Shown: piece by piece, positions 25,301-37,875 of the stretch
Position numbering within the stretch: the stretch's first letter is position 1
Layout: the number at the start of each line of letters is the position of its first letter
Origin: Chrysogorgia sp. JL179-B06
Lineage: Eukaryota > Cnidaria > Anthozoa > Scleralcyonacea > Chrysogorgiidae
Assembly (NCBI GenBank): GCA_035772405.1
Contig: JAYKKM010000149.1
Coordinates: forward strand, 5,676,001 to 5,740,000
Direction of reading: 5' to 3'
Length of the DNA stretch: 64,000 nt
Notes under the pieces: generated by a model
What the model saw: the letters and a program-made list of their open reading frames with translations, nothing else
Database searches by the model: none
Told to the model about the DNA's origin: nothing
Made by a program: the position numbers and the translations under genes

Positions 25301-25540
25301 AAACTATTCACAGTTTCTACCTTTGATAAGCACCATTGCTTTGGTGCTCGATGAGTAGATGCCATTATCGGGGTTATAATGAGACGTGCTTGAGCAGTGA
25401 ACGGTTCTTCACTGTTTGGGTCGACCTTTCGACTGGATTTTGATTGCAGGCTCTTTCGTAGGTTCGATAAAGTAGCTGCCACCACGCCAGAGAATGAACG
25501 GAACGATCCAACACACGTTTCGGTGAATGATAAATTCATT
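22317..25540 (-). mobile_element. Decayed Gypsy-type LTR retrotransposon, inverted and nested
   Basis: Minus-strand fragments appear in gag-to-pol order as one descends. A Gag-like start (25539-25204, [20 protein letters not shown]) is followed by Gag middle (25116-24811, [20 protein letters not shown]), a protease/linker region (24823-24332, with PFMESNDIAVRPAKRQ), the start of RT (24033-23665, with EAKVNMGPVEPPQRKGRLPQ) and the RNase H end (22955-22740, [19 protein letters not shown]). Frameshifts and deletions separate them and most of the RT palm is missing. I see no LTRs at the ends. Shadow ORFs on the plus strand here (for example 23012-23559) are not genes. Confidence 0.7.
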
Positions 25541-25569
25541 CTTTAATGAAGTCTTGGAACAGCATGCAA

Positions 25570-26224
25570 CAAGTAACTAGACTAGGAAAAACAAGATGGC
25601 CGACGCGAGAGAGAGAGTTTACGGCGCATGTCCTTACAAAGGTACCGCTGACCGGTACTGGCGATGCGAGAAAGCTCAAATGCACAGACTATGCACGAGA
25701 AATGCACAAACTGTGGTAAAAATAATCATTTCGCCAAGGTGTGCAAAAGTGCTCCATCGCCTGGTCTGCAAAGTCACAGCGTGAACAAGCTTCAAGGAGA
25801 ACAGTCCCATAGCACCCCTCCCACTGAGTACACCACCCTGAGCAGCGGTGATGAGGAAATGTTTTCTCTTTATTCCCTCACTTCGAACAACAATGACGCA
25901 CGCATGTCTGTTTCACTCAATGGAGTGGCCACCATGATACTAGTTGATTTCAGGGCCAGTGTCAATGTCCTAGTCACCAATCATATCTACGATCAGGTGA
26001 GGCGTCCTGGTTCTACTCCCCAGCCTTCGTCCACAGATGTGTATCCCTACGACTGCACACGTCCTCTGCCGATTGCAGGGTCAGATGACATCGCCGTTCA
26101 CGCGTTTGGGCAGCATCGCATTGTAAACTTTCTTGTGTCAACAGAAAAGGGGAGGCCATCTTGGGTCGAGACATCGCCATCTATCTCAATATTCTACGCG
26201 TGGCGCGACTGTGGTAAAAGATAA
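25570..26224 (+). pseudogene. Gypsy-type gag zinc knuckle and protease start, plus strand
   Basis: The frame 25664-26224 carries a CCHC zinc knuckle, CTNCGKNNHFAKVC, at about residues 14-27. About 70 residues later MILVDFRASVNVL lies where a retropepsin has the D-(S/T)-G-A catalytic loop, so the active site is damaged. The preceding knuckle half is in another frame (25596-25784). This probably continues the gag at 21830-22315, interrupted by the inverted element. Confidence 0.6.
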
Positions 26225-27547
26225 CCTTCTGTAATGCCAAATTTCGCCATTTGGGGGGTGGGGGGTTTCTTGTACCCAAATGCATCGTAAAATATTAATT
26301 CGGTTATACATGGCAAAAAGAACAAAAATCAGTAAGATTTTAGTTGAGCTACCGGCGTCAACGGTAATACGTTCACCCAGAATTCCAAACGCACGTAACA
26401 CAAATTAAAGCGCATCTAGAGAGGGATAGCAATTGTTACTAAGATTACTGTTACTATAAGTCTAGTACACCAGGTGCTTGTTCTTTCATTTCTTGTAGAA
26501 TTTAAATCAGTTGCGGTAAATATATTTGTTCTAATTCCCTGGAAACACGAAGAACCGATAGTTCTAGCGTGGTTTAAATAACGCACATGAGTCGGTTTCG
26601 TCATTTTTTAATTTAAGACAAAACATATGTCTCTAGTTTCTTTGATGGATACTAGTTCCTTTAAGTTACCTTTAAGTTACCTTTAAGTTACCTTTTGTAT
26701 TTGCATTTGTAAGGCCGCGTGCAGGGGATAAAAATCTAGCACTTCGGCTTCTTTTAAGACTAATACTCCACGCAGTTCTTGTTATGCTTGGCAGTTGACG
26801 AGTTTGGTCTCGGGTTTTAGTGTGATTTCTATTAGCTGACGCTAAGTCAAGAAATCAGAAATTCAGCCGCGTTTTGCCACTAATGAAGAAATTCTCCTTG
26901 CGCTTAATCGACATAATAAACTTGGAAAACGCGTCTTTGCTGCAACTGAATAAAGTCGTTCTCCTTTTGCTTTATCACCAAAGAGATAAACACGATAAAC
27001 GGTGGATCGACCGTCGCAAACATAATAGTCTGCATTAACGAAACGTTTTTTTTAGTTTTCTCAGATATTGCCAATTAGAGTTTTACAAAAACATATAAAT
27101 GTTTTGCGTATTTCATGACGGATGGCATAGAATTAATTAACTAATTACAACTGACCAATCACAATACTATAGTCTCCTGGCGATGGATTATAATAATAAT
27201 ATAATAATGGTTTATTTCATATTCAATAGCTAATAAAGCTAAATTACAATATGTTTACAAGATCTAAATTTCAATAACATTAAAAAATACAGTCAATATT
27301 CTAATGTTACTGCATGCACTGTTAATAACATGATAATTTACTAATCAGTATAACTATATAAATGAATACAATATACTAAAAATTTCTGTATCAATAAATA
27401 TAAATATCAGTTGCCTGGAGTAAATGTTTTTAAGCTTCAAGTTATACTGTTCAATAGCGTAAACTATTGGACTATGTTTAAATCTTTCAGTTTTATACAT
27501 ATAATTATAATAGCTTTGTTAATTTATTCTGGTATCTCTCTCATGTG
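26225..27547. other. Gene-free region
   Basis: No ORF of note. TTAAGTTACCT repeats three times at about 26653-26694. A TAATAATAATAT run at about 27190-27205 is followed by AATGGTTTATTTCAT, which may be the 3' tail of the adjacent minus-strand non-LTR element. Confidence 0.55.
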
Positions 27548-28080
27548 TCATTTTTTTGGAAGAAGACTATGCAGCTTATGACTTGATTTGGAAATATTTT
27601 TAATTAGGTCAACACACAAATCATCCGGGCGTTCTCTAAGGGACTTTAGGCCGGCCTTTTGTAATAATTTCTCGTAATCATACTCAGCGTAGATCATTCT
27701 AAGGGCACGCTTTTGAATTCTCTCTATATCCCCACTTTGTTCTTTCGTCAAGTTCCCATTCCAAACTTGGCATGCATATTCGAGGGTTGATCTTATTACC
27801 GCATTAAAAAATGTTTTCAAATCATTCGTAGGAGCACCATAGCTTTTCAGGACCTTTAAAAAGTATAGGCGCTTAGCTGCCTTTTTTGTTATATAGGCAG
27901 TGTCGTTGGTGTTCCATTTTAGGTCATCATCAACCCATAGCCCCAAGAGCTTATATGAACTGACCTTATCCATGGCTTGCTCTGCGATGTAGATACGATG
28001 GATATCTGTTTTATTCGTACGAAAATCAATCTGCATTTCCTTATCAATCTCATTTCGAGATTGGGATGAAGTAAATTAAA
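27548..28080 (-). mobile_element. 5'-truncated non-LTR retrotransposon: RT C-terminal region
   Basis: The 162-codon minus-strand frame is the conserved post-catalytic end of CR1/L2/Rex-like reverse transcriptases. SYKLLGLWVDDDLKWNT, KKAAKRLYFLKVLKSYGAP, IRSTLEYACQVWNG and IERIQKRALRMIY are followed by a short C-terminus ending HKLHSLLPKK. It lacks the YADD catalytic motif, consistent with 5' truncation during insertion. The related 5' endonuclease part at 16380-17730 is on the other strand and is a separate copy. Confidence 0.85.
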
Positions 28081-28385
28081 GTTTCTGATACACCCTCGTG
28101 CAACTGCAGCATGCATGCAAGCTCATCACTGTTTATTTTGTTTCATTTCCTATTAATATGGCTCGATATGTCTGATTGCGTGTAAAAATTATGTTGCGAT
28201 GAAAGATCTATAGTGTACAACAAATAATTTCGCAACCAGGTGATAAATCAGACATAGTTTGACACTACTCTGGCATTAGTTTAAAACGTTTTTTGAACGT
28301 AACTTTAAAATTTACTGTCCATGATCCACGATAACGTCATCGATTCTATGAGGGCATCAATGGGGGTCCTATATCTTTAAAACGA

Positions 28386-28430
28386 TCACCTCTGATGAAG
28401 ACACTAGATTGGAGTGTCGAAACGTTGGAT
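28386..28430 (+). ncRNA. Degenerate hammerhead-like segment
   Basis: CTGATGA is followed by a perfect 6-bp stem, GACACT/AGTGTC with loop AGATTGG, then GAAAC. This is the core-stem II-core part of a hammerhead, as found in Penelope-like element ends. Stem III and the cleavage triplet are not convincing (GTTGGATC), and no stem I partner is clear, so it is probably a relic. Confidence 0.4.
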
Positions 28431-28439
28431 CATAGACAG

Positions 28440-28540
28440 CCAACCTCGTTCCCCCAGGGCCTTTTCCCTTTTGGAATTTGGGAGGGCGGGAAAAGGCCTC
28501 CCAATTTCAAAAAGGAAAAAGGCCCTGGGAACGTGGTCGA
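28440..28540. repeat. Foldback MITE
   Basis: CCTCGTTCCCCCAGGGCCTT at the left and AAGGCCCTGGGAACGTGG at the right fold into a hairpin of about 45 bp per arm. Confidence 0.8.
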
Positions 28541-28718
28541 TGGACAGCAACTTTTAAAGTTACGTTATAAAAACGTTTTAAAGCAAGATCTTCGCCCTAT
28601 TTTAGGTTCTCAAATGTTTTTCTTCCGGAATTATCTTTCTTTCAGTTCCAAAGAAAAATATTGATGGCAACAAAGATTTCTCTCATCAGAACAAATTACC
28701 TTTTTCTTCTGAAAGAAT

Positions 28719-28868
28719 ACTATGTTAACAATGCTAATTTCCCCGGTTAGCTTTACTTTGGATCGTAAAGAAGAAGAAGAATTTTTAGAATTTTCAGAAT
28801 TTAAAATCAATGATATTTTATGAATAATACCCAAAGTAAAGCTAACCGCGGGGAAATTAGCATTGTTA
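28719..28868. repeat. Inverted repeat with 38-bp arms
   Basis: AACAATGCTAATTTCCCCGG...CTTTACTTTGG at 28719-28756 is inverted at 28831-28868. The surrounding sequence also shows a looser inverted relationship between 28575-28700 and 29080-29240. Confidence 0.75.
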
Positions 28869-29379
28869 GTATTGGTATATTGGCATCCTCAGTGTACAAC
28901 CTCGTTCCCAGAACGAACGTGTATAGATCATAGAATGCTTGAGTATGATGAAAGTAATAGCAGGTACATTGATGTGCAAGGTAATAGATCGAACATATTT
29001 TAGTATAAAAATATCCAAACAAGAAAGTTACGTAATAATACATATATGTAACGAAGAATAAGACATGTTAGATACCAAAGATCTATTCGCCTTATTTCAG
29101 GTTCATTGCATAACTTCAATATTGGTTTTAATTATACCCCAAAGTTTTACGCTCTCAATATTTTTCTTGCAGGAAAAAGCTTTGTTCCGATGAGAAAAAT
29201 CTTTGTTGCCATCTACACTATAGATCTTTTTATCGCAATATTATAATTTTTACAACCACTTTTAAGAAAAGAAAATGCTATTCCATGATAGATCACCTAA
29301 TTGTGTATTTTACGGTGGCCCACAAGTGCAACACGTAAAATTAAAAGAAAACCTTAATACAATTACTAACACCGAATTC

Positions 29380-29545
29380 CAATTCGCGACACTTAATTCC
29401 AATTCACAACACTTAATTCCAATTCAAGACACTTATTTCCAATTCACGACACTTAATTCCAATTCACGACACTTAATTCCAATTCAAGACACTTATTTCC
29501 AATTCACGACACTTAATTCCAATTCACGATACTTAATTCCAATTT
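29380..29545. repeat. 20-bp minisatellite, left arm
   Basis: About eight tandem copies of ACTTAATTCCAATTC(A)CGAC. The inverted counterpart is at 31665-31785. Confidence 0.9.
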
Positions 29546-30892
29546 GCGACGGTCAGCGGTAGCATATTAAATGCAATAAACTAGGATTGAAATGTGCTAT
29601 GCAAGGCAGATAATTATGCGCAATTTATTGTGAGTTATGGGAAAATAATTTGACACGCTGATTCGTGGTTTGGCTCGTTTTAAGCATGTTTTGTCGAACA
29701 TGTGGAGGAAAACGCCAGAAGACGCCAATTTTTGCTTGAAATGTGGAATTGGTGAGTGGTATATTTTCATTATATTTTCTTCCTTTTCAGTTTCCTTGTA
29801 TAAATTAGCAAGATATAATGACTTCAGAGTAGAGTGAATTGCTTGTTAAATACATTCGTTTATATATATTTTCATAATAATAATAACAAAAGAAATAGCT
29901 TAAAAACTATTTTGATTATTATTAATACAGGAGGGGAGGTCTGGTAAGAAATTGGGTGTCACACATTTCTGAACAAATATTTTAGGGGATGTAACAATTT
30001 TTTGATGTTTGAGAGGGGAGGTTGCATATATTTTACATAATTATGTTACTATTAACAGTAAGAAAAATAGCCCATTCCACACTTTTTTTAAGAGAACAAT
30101 TGCTGATTTTGTATTAAAATAATACTATCAAAGTGGGCCCTTTTTAAATCATAAACAAACATCAACTATTATTTATATAACTGTTTCAGCAGACACTTGA
30201 TGAACATTGTACAAACAGTATGTTATTATTATAATCTACCCTCAGACAGGATTGTAATTAAAATCATTGTTATAAATGGAAAAAGTAAAATATGAATTTG
30301 TTGAAAAAGTATGGAAAGAGGTGTGTGTGTGTAAACTTTTTAAACCGTAATCGAGGGGGCTATATGTTTTTCCATGTATGTATATGTTTTATTCCTTTTT
30401 CTATTCCTTACACGCCCCCTTCTGTATTAATAATGAACAGTCCCTAATCTAACATCAACACCTAGGTTGTAAATCACTTGAACCACCTAGTAAATCAACA
30501 GTCATACTGTTGGGTAAACACTATTACCCTTGTCTATGGTTTCTTGGTGCTTGTCAAAAGTATTAAGATTGAGAATATAAAATTATAATCTAATGACACT
30601 TTCCCTGGCTAAAATTTGCTTTCAAAATACCCCTTTGGAAGAGACAAAGTATAAAATGCCAGCCACACACACCTCACCTGGATGATTTGACAATGAAAAT
30701 ATGCCACTCACCAATTCCACATTTCGAGCAAAATTTGGCGTCCTCTGGCGTTTTTCCTCCACATGTTCGACAAAACATGCTTAAAACGACCCAAACCACG
30801 AATCAGCGTGTCAAATTATGTTCCCACAACTCAAAAAATCACAATAAATTGCGCATATCTGATATCTGCCTTGCATAGCGGTTATCTAGTGC

Positions 30893-30980
<88 letters not shown>
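30893..30980. repeat. (TA)n microsatellite
   Basis: A pure TA run inside the right arm of the foldback element. Confidence 0.95.
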
Positions 30981-30981
<1 letters not shown>

Positions 30982-31046
30982 GTGTAGGTTTTGGTCTACG
31001 AAATGCAAAGAGTGCTCAACAACATATAGTTAGAGCAAATAATAGA

Positions 31047-31425
<379 letters not shown>

Positions 31426-31479
31426 GTGTGGCATCAAGGGTGACTGTAAATAGCAGTTACCTTCATCCTGCTCATCAGC

Positions 31480-31525
31480 ACTACACTGATGAGGCCCAAA
31501 AGGCCGAAACGGTACCGTCTGTAGT
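31480..31525 (+). ncRNA. Type I hammerhead ribozyme
   Basis: Stem I 5' strand ACTACA (31480-31485) is followed by CTGATGA (31486-31492), stem II GGCC/GGCC with loop CAAAA, GAAA (31506-31509), a short stem III CGG-TA-CCG, the cleavage triplet GTC ending at 31519, and the stem I 3' strand TGTAGT (31520-31525), a perfect complement of ACTACA. All conserved core nucleotides are present. The ribozyme is bounded downstream by a (TA)n tract. The short stem III is typical of metazoan retrozyme hammerheads that cleave as dimers. Confidence 0.85.

Positions 31526-31530
<5 letters not shown>

Positions 31531-31618
<88 letters not shown>
31531..31618. repeat. (TA)n microsatellite
   Basis: A TA run directly after the hammerhead ribozyme. 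Confidence 0.95.
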
Positions 31619-31620
<2 letters not shown>

Positions 31621-31844
31621 GAAACGAAGTAGTCAATTGTACTTAATATGCTACCGCTGACCGTCGTGAATTGGAAATAAGTGTCGTGAATTGGAATTAA
31701 GTGTCGTGAATTGGAATTAAGTGTCTTGAATTGGAAATAAGTGTCTTGAATTGGAATTAAGTGTTGTGGTGTCGCGAATTGGAATTCGGTTTTCTTTTAA
31801 TTTTACGTGTTGCACTTGTGGGCCACCGTAGTATTTATACTAAA

Positions 31845-31960
31845 ACAATTATTTACCTTAGTGTCGGTGAATATAGTGTGGATATTTTACTTCACCGCTT
31901 CGCGACTGGTAAACACCAAGTTACCAACCACTATTCACCGACACTGAGGTGAATAATTGT
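31845..31960. repeat. Foldback MITE
   Basis: AACAATTATTTACCTTAGTG and CACTGAGGTGAATAATTGTT are inverted ends of a roughly 115-bp hairpin whose arms also share TCGGTGAATA. Confidence 0.8.
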
Positions 31961-32334
31961 TAAATATATACCAGAAAATGAAAATGACAGAGAATATAGG
32001 AAATCATTGCGTTTATACATCAATTTGTGTACTCAACTAATTGTGTTATAAATACAAGTTTAAATTTCAACGGTGGTGATTAAACCCTGTCTCCGGAAAA
32101 TCAAGCTTATTGTCAAAGGCTTGATGTGGCAGCTTTCTTAATTTGCTTACATATACCTCCTTAGTGACTTAACATTTTGATTGCTGGAAGACTAAACTGA
32201 TCGATGGTCTTCGGTCTTTGATGAAATAATTGAAAAAATATAGTGATGTTATTTATATTGAAATTTTCTTAACATTCGTGACCATGCAGCTGAAATGTTA
32301 ACACCATACATGCATGTCCCCCAATACTACCGCA

Positions 32335-32515
32335 TTTTACGAATGGACACGAATGCTTAACAAGTCGTAAAGTCATACGGCTTTACAGGTCGCCGTCACG
32401 AATGGTTAGCAACTCGTTATAATCGTACGGCTTTACAGGTCGTCACGAATGGTTATGCCACTTAGCAACTCGTTATAAACTGCTTTACAGGTCGTCACGA
32501 ATGGTTAGCATGTTG
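32335..32515. repeat. Tandem repeat with GGCTTTACAGGTCGTCACGAATGG
   Basis: Three to four imperfect units of about 55 bases each contain CTTTACAGGTCG and CACGAATGGTTA, plus AGCAACTCGTTATAA. The remaining sequence from 31961 to 34290 is AT-rich with no recognised gene. Confidence 0.75.
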
Positions 32516-34293
32516 TTAAGAGGAGATTTTTTAGATTATCGAGAAACTGGCGCTCAAAAATACCGTGATGCTTTGCGAATAAACAGCAATATTCTGCTGC
32601 TTTTGGAACATGGCGGTGAAAAGTTGTGAACCATTTATTTTGTTCATTTTTGGCTTAATAATCTTACGGAAAATCGCTCATTATTAAATGTGATACCTGA
32701 AATAGTCCTTCGATACATTTTTTCTGCTGGAAGTTGGTGCAACGTCTTCACGGCGCTTTTAACACCAACAACATGCTTGAGTAGACTTGGGGTTTAATGT
32801 TCGACGGCAAGAAGGACACAGGTACGTTCATTTCATTTATTTATTTCTGTAATTAGATTGTTAATATTTAAAAAAAAATTGTGTGGATAGGAACATATAC
32901 GAGTAAACTTTGTGTCTTATTTGCATCAGTTTGATATCAGTCGCAGATAATTATTTTTTGGCCGTTCAAGTGAGAGGCTTTTTTGACCCCCTTATGTTAT
33001 TGGTTTCAACAATGTTTTCTCCAGATCACCCTTAAAATTGATGCTGATCTCAACAATGCTATATTATTTATGAAGACATGTTGTCACACAGCCGAATAAA
33101 GCAGAATTTATCGAGCTAGTAAGGAATGTTATGATGATTATTGTCCATTTCTCGTAGTCGAACTTTTTTATTGTATGTCGTAATTCGTAGCAACTAACCA
33201 AGTGGAGTTGTTTACGAAATATGCAATATTTTTACCTTTAAACTAATTGGTACACCGTGGAGACTTACGGTGCATTGCATTCAATCAGTGAAGTTTACAA
33301 TAAGCGTTATTTAAAGAAAAATTGAGTGAATGGTCCTCGCAGTTTTTTTGATAGAAAATATTTTTGTTTCTCATTTTCGTCATCTTATGCTAAAATGGTA
33401 GCTGTTTGAATTTTGGTTATAAAATATGTCAATTAACGACTAAACTGTAAAAGATTATTTTACTATGTAGTTTTAAAAGCATGTATTAATAGGATGCCAG
33501 CCAAAATCTAGTAGAGAATTCAGAAAAAAATATATGAGGTTTTTAATCATGAAAAGTTGTAAGTTTTTGTGACTTGGGCCCATGAATGATTGTGGGCTTT
33601 ACTAAAATGCAAAATATCGCTAAAATTTTGATTGGCACACTGCAAGGTATATATAATCTTGAAGCTTAGTTATTATTCTTCACATTAAAAGTGGTTTAAG
33701 AAAAAATTAGGTGAATGGTCCTCGCAGAATTTGAGCATTTATGTGGTCTTATCTGTTTTGTATATTGCATTTTGATTAAGGTGGCTTTGTGAGTATTTAT
33801 ACTTCCTATTTTTGGATTACAGTAACCAATTTGTACTAGTTGCCCTGTTTGGATATTGTACATTGTAATAGTTTGATAAGTTAGCAGGAAAAAGGTGAAA
33901 ATAGAATACCAGTACATGTATATTATACAGTATATGCTGTATTCACAGAAAAATACCAAATCATTTAATACTAAGATCTGGAAACAAATTTAGTAGGTAC
34001 ATTTGCAAAATACAACCACAGAAATGCAGTAATTAACTAAGCAAAACTATGAATACCAACAAAATTAATATAATGTTAACTACTGATTAAAGTGTAGATT
34101 TTGGGCTACATGTGTGACTACTGTTTTATGGTATATGTGTATTAATTGTACAATACTTGTGCAATTTATTCATGAAAGCATGCTCACATATTATATATAT
34201 TTTAATTTGCAGCTTGTTTGCTGGGCACGTTGTTTCAGAATTAAGAAGATTGTCAACATTTTTCTGATACCATATATTTTAAGTTTTATCTTA

Positions 34294-34602
34294 GGCCAAA
34301 ATAAAAAATACCTTGGTTTCCGATTTCCCGACCCTACCTAGTTTTTGGCCAGTAAAATACCGACCCTAATCTATTGAAATTTTGAAAAGCCTTGGTACGA
34401 GTTGCAGCTTAATTTGCATCCTGGGATAGTAAACATGGCTGTCTATCCAGGCAGCATCCTCAAGATCAGCATGGTTTGGTAAAACCTATGTTCGTCCATG
34501 CAATGTTTGGGAAAAAAGGGGAACAAAAGAAGAAAAACTGACCTACCCTACCTAATTTTTTTCAGCATGAAATAGGAAACCCAGGTATTTTTTTTCTTGG
34601 CC
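34294..34602. mobile_element. Harbinger-like MITE
   Basis: The ends GGCCAAAATAAAAAATACCT and its imperfect inverse AGGTATTTTTTTTCTTGGCC flank 309 bases, and TTA occurs on both sides (34291-34293 and 34603-34605). GGCC-starting inverted repeats with a TTA duplication fit PIF/Harbinger. No coding content. Confidence 0.6.
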
Positions 34603-34605
34603 TTA

Positions 34606-36200
34606 TTAAAATAAAATTATGAAAGCCATTTACTTCACTATCACATGACATTGTAAGAAGATACAAATCTTGGTTTGTATGTATAGTAACTAGGAGCAAT
34701 TACGTTGCCATTTTAAGAAACAAACATAATTTGCAGTGTAATATACCTCTTATGAGATTGCTTGTTTTGAAAAATTCTTTGTCAGACTGGTGTAATTGCC
34801 CTTAATTACAATATTTACTTCAATACATATGTTAAAATGTACTGTTTTCCACAACAACATTTATAGTATACCTGTACAATGTACATACAGTATATATTTG
34901 CAATCATAGTAACAATATTTACATTTCTCAAATTGAGAGCAAATTTACATTGTAAATTTACATCATTTGAGATCTAATTTGTCATCTTAGTGTTATGGTG
35001 ATAATAATCACATTAAAAATTCAGTGTTACAGTATTACTGTCCAAATTTTATACACTATTACTTATGAACTTTTACCAATAGATTCCTTTTGTATATTAC
35101 ATAACAGCTATCTGAAGTGATAATCCTGTATAAAATATATATTTATTTTGTTTTTTTTATTTACATGCATTTGGTAGCAATAAAAACAAAAAAATAATAA
35201 CAATATTGTATTATAAGAAAATTAAAGTGCTAGGAACCAACACCAGAAATAAACCCCAATATAGTGTCCAAAGCAGTGTGTAACATACTGTAGGCAGTGT
35301 TATTACGCATAAAAAGGCTTAAATCTGGTGAACTGCTGATATTTTACATAATAAAATACTGATATTTCAAGTCAAAGCCCTTCATCAGAGTAAAGGCTTT
35401 GCCTTGAAATGTCAGTATTTGATTATCTAAAACCTTGACAGTTTACCACCTTTAAGCTTTATACAAAAACATATGTGTTTTTGTTAAAACTGTCCATTCA
35501 AATACTAAACAGTGATGAAGGAGGAGGAGTGGTCATAATTGGTTGTGGTTGGAGATTGCAATCTCTGATTTTGAACACCCTGAAAATAGAAAATAATACT
35601 TTATGTAATGCAGACCTATATTTGATGTGGGAAAGGGGTCATGGCCCCCCAGGCCTCAGTGAATAGACTAAATTTGGTAAGAAATAGTATGACATAATAG
35701 CATTCCATTTTAAGAGAATTCGGTGTACTAAATTTCAAACTAGAAATATAAAAATAAAGATTCCAAAACAAGGGCTCCTGAAACCCTATGTTGACAGCTC
35801 AACTATTTATAATACATTTTGGTCCATTCCCACCCAAAAGGGGAAAAATTGTAATTGACATAAAATAAAATATCTTTACAATTTGTCGTGTTGTTGTTCA
35901 AGTCATGACAAACAATTTAAAAAACATATAGAACTTCCAAATTTTTATTTTTCTCATTAAACCAGAAGCAATAAATTATAACAGATCACAAGTTCAATTG
36001 ACAAAATCATGTGAACAGAAGCAGCTATTTACAAGCACTTTTAAGTATATCTTTGACAAATTTGTGGATTTTTATAGTTCCCAATTTACCAAGTTGGCAG
36101 TATAAGTTAGCAACTGTAATAAACCTGTATTGCTTCGATCGTTATATACAAGTAACAGTAATTGCCTGGTTCTATAAAGATCACAAATAACTTATTATGT
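34606..36200. other. Gene-free AT-rich region
   Basis: No gene recognised. A short inverted pair, AATACTGATATTTCAAGTCA and CTTGAAATGTCAGTATT (about 35345-35412), surrounds CTTCATCAGAG, reminiscent of Penelope-like element end segments. The ORF at 35475-35666 has no domain. Confidence 0.5.
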
Positions 36201-36209
36201 CAACTTATA

Positions 36210-36500
36210 TATCACTGTATCGCTTGAAAGCGCTGAATGACCACGGCACAATTAATTTAAATGCCATTAAATCCACTCAATATACTGTATGTCTGAAAGC
36301 AAATATATGCAGTGTTTCCTCGTTCTTTAAAAACCCCAATCACTGTATTACTTGAAATCGCTGAATGACCACAATTAAGTTAAATGCGATTAAATCCACT
36401 TAATATCTATGCAAATGTTCAGTGTTGCTATCGTTTTAAAAAAAATCCAATCACTGTATCGCTTCGAAGCGCTGAATGACCACAACATATCGAGTATCAA
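36210..36500. repeat. Roughly 125-bp tandem repeat, about 2.5 copies
   Basis: TCACTGTAT(C/T)(G/A)CTT...GCGCTGAATGACCAC recurs at about 36212, 36340 and 36453 with ATTAAATCCACT(C/T)AATAT between. Confidence 0.75.
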
Positions 36501-36879
36501 TTGCCGTTTAACGTTTTACACTACACACGAACTTGTGCGAACATTGCTACTGTTCGTCTGGTTATGTGTCTTCCATACATGTCCAATACTGTCGAACAGA
36601 TCATACGGGTGGAACGAGTCGTCAAATTCGTCATTTGAAACCAGTAATTGCGTCTAGTAAACGTCTTGAGTTCGCGGGGGTTCACCAGTGGGGTTCACCC
36701 TACACTTCCATGTAAATATATATTCGTCCGGTCGTTCAATTTGTCCAATTGGTCCACTCGTTACGAGCGGAAAATTGACGAAAGACCGTAATTGAAAACC
36801 ATAGCTATTGAAATTGAATGAAATATATAAACCTGATAATGAAATATAAATCTGATATCGGGTCGTATATTTTTTCTAA

Positions 36880-37875
36880 TATTATATGTTGTTGCCTCGT
36901 TCTATTTCAAAACTACGCAACATCTCTCAATTGAATGAAACTATATTACATGTTGTTGCCTCGTTCTATTTCAAAACCACGCAACATATCACTATGGAAC
37001 GGAAGAGTATTATATGTTGTTGCCTCCTTCAATTTCAAAACTACGCAACGCTATGGAACGGAACAGTATTATATGTTGTTGCCTCGTTCTATTTCAAAAC
37101 CACGCAACATATCACTATGGAACGGAAGAGTATTACATGTTGTTGCCTCCTTCAATTTCAAAACTACGCAACGCTATGGAACGGAACAGTATTATATGTC
37201 GTTGCCTCGTTCTATTTCAAAACTACGCAACGCTATGGAGCGGAACAGTATTATATGTTGTTGCCTCGTTCTATTTCAAAACCACGCAACATATCACTAT
37301 GGAACGGAAGAGTATTATATGTTGTTGCCTCCTTCTATTTCAAAACTGCGCAACATATCGCTATTGAACGGAACAATATTATATGTTGTTGCCTCGTTCT
37401 ATTTCAAAACTACGCAACGCTATGGAGCGGAACAGTATTATATGTTGTTGCCTCGTTCTATTTCAAAATTGCGCAACATATCACTATGGAACGGAAGAGT
37501 ATTATATGTTGTTGCCTCCTTCTATTTCAAAACTGCGCAACATATCGCTATTGAACGGAACAATATTATATGTTGTTGCCTCGTTCTATTTCAAAACTAC
37601 GCAACGCTATGGAGCGGAACAGTATTATATGTTGTTGCCTCGTTCTATTTCAAAACTGCGCAACATATCACTATTGAATGAAAGAATATTATATGTTGTC
37701 GCCTCGTTCTATTTCAAAACTGCGCAACATATCGCTATTGAACGGAACAATATTATATGTTGTTGCCTCGTTCTATTTCAAAAACCACGCAACATATACC
37801 TATTCAATGCAAGTATATTATTATATATGTTGTTGCCTCCTTCTATTTCAAAACTACGCAACATGTGCCTTTCAA
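36880..37875. repeat. Satellite of alternating 59- and 64-bp units
   Basis: About 16 units of TATTATATGTTGTTGCCTCG + TTCTATTTCAAAACTACGCA followed by either ACGCTATGGAGCGGAACAG (59-bp unit) or ACATATCACTATGGAACGGAAGAG in shortened form (64-bp unit). A short plus a long unit sum to 123 bases, a multiple of three, which together with the lack of stops explains long overlapping ORFs in several frames (up to 248 codons at 36935-37681). I treat these as satellite-derived, not genes. Confidence 0.9.
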
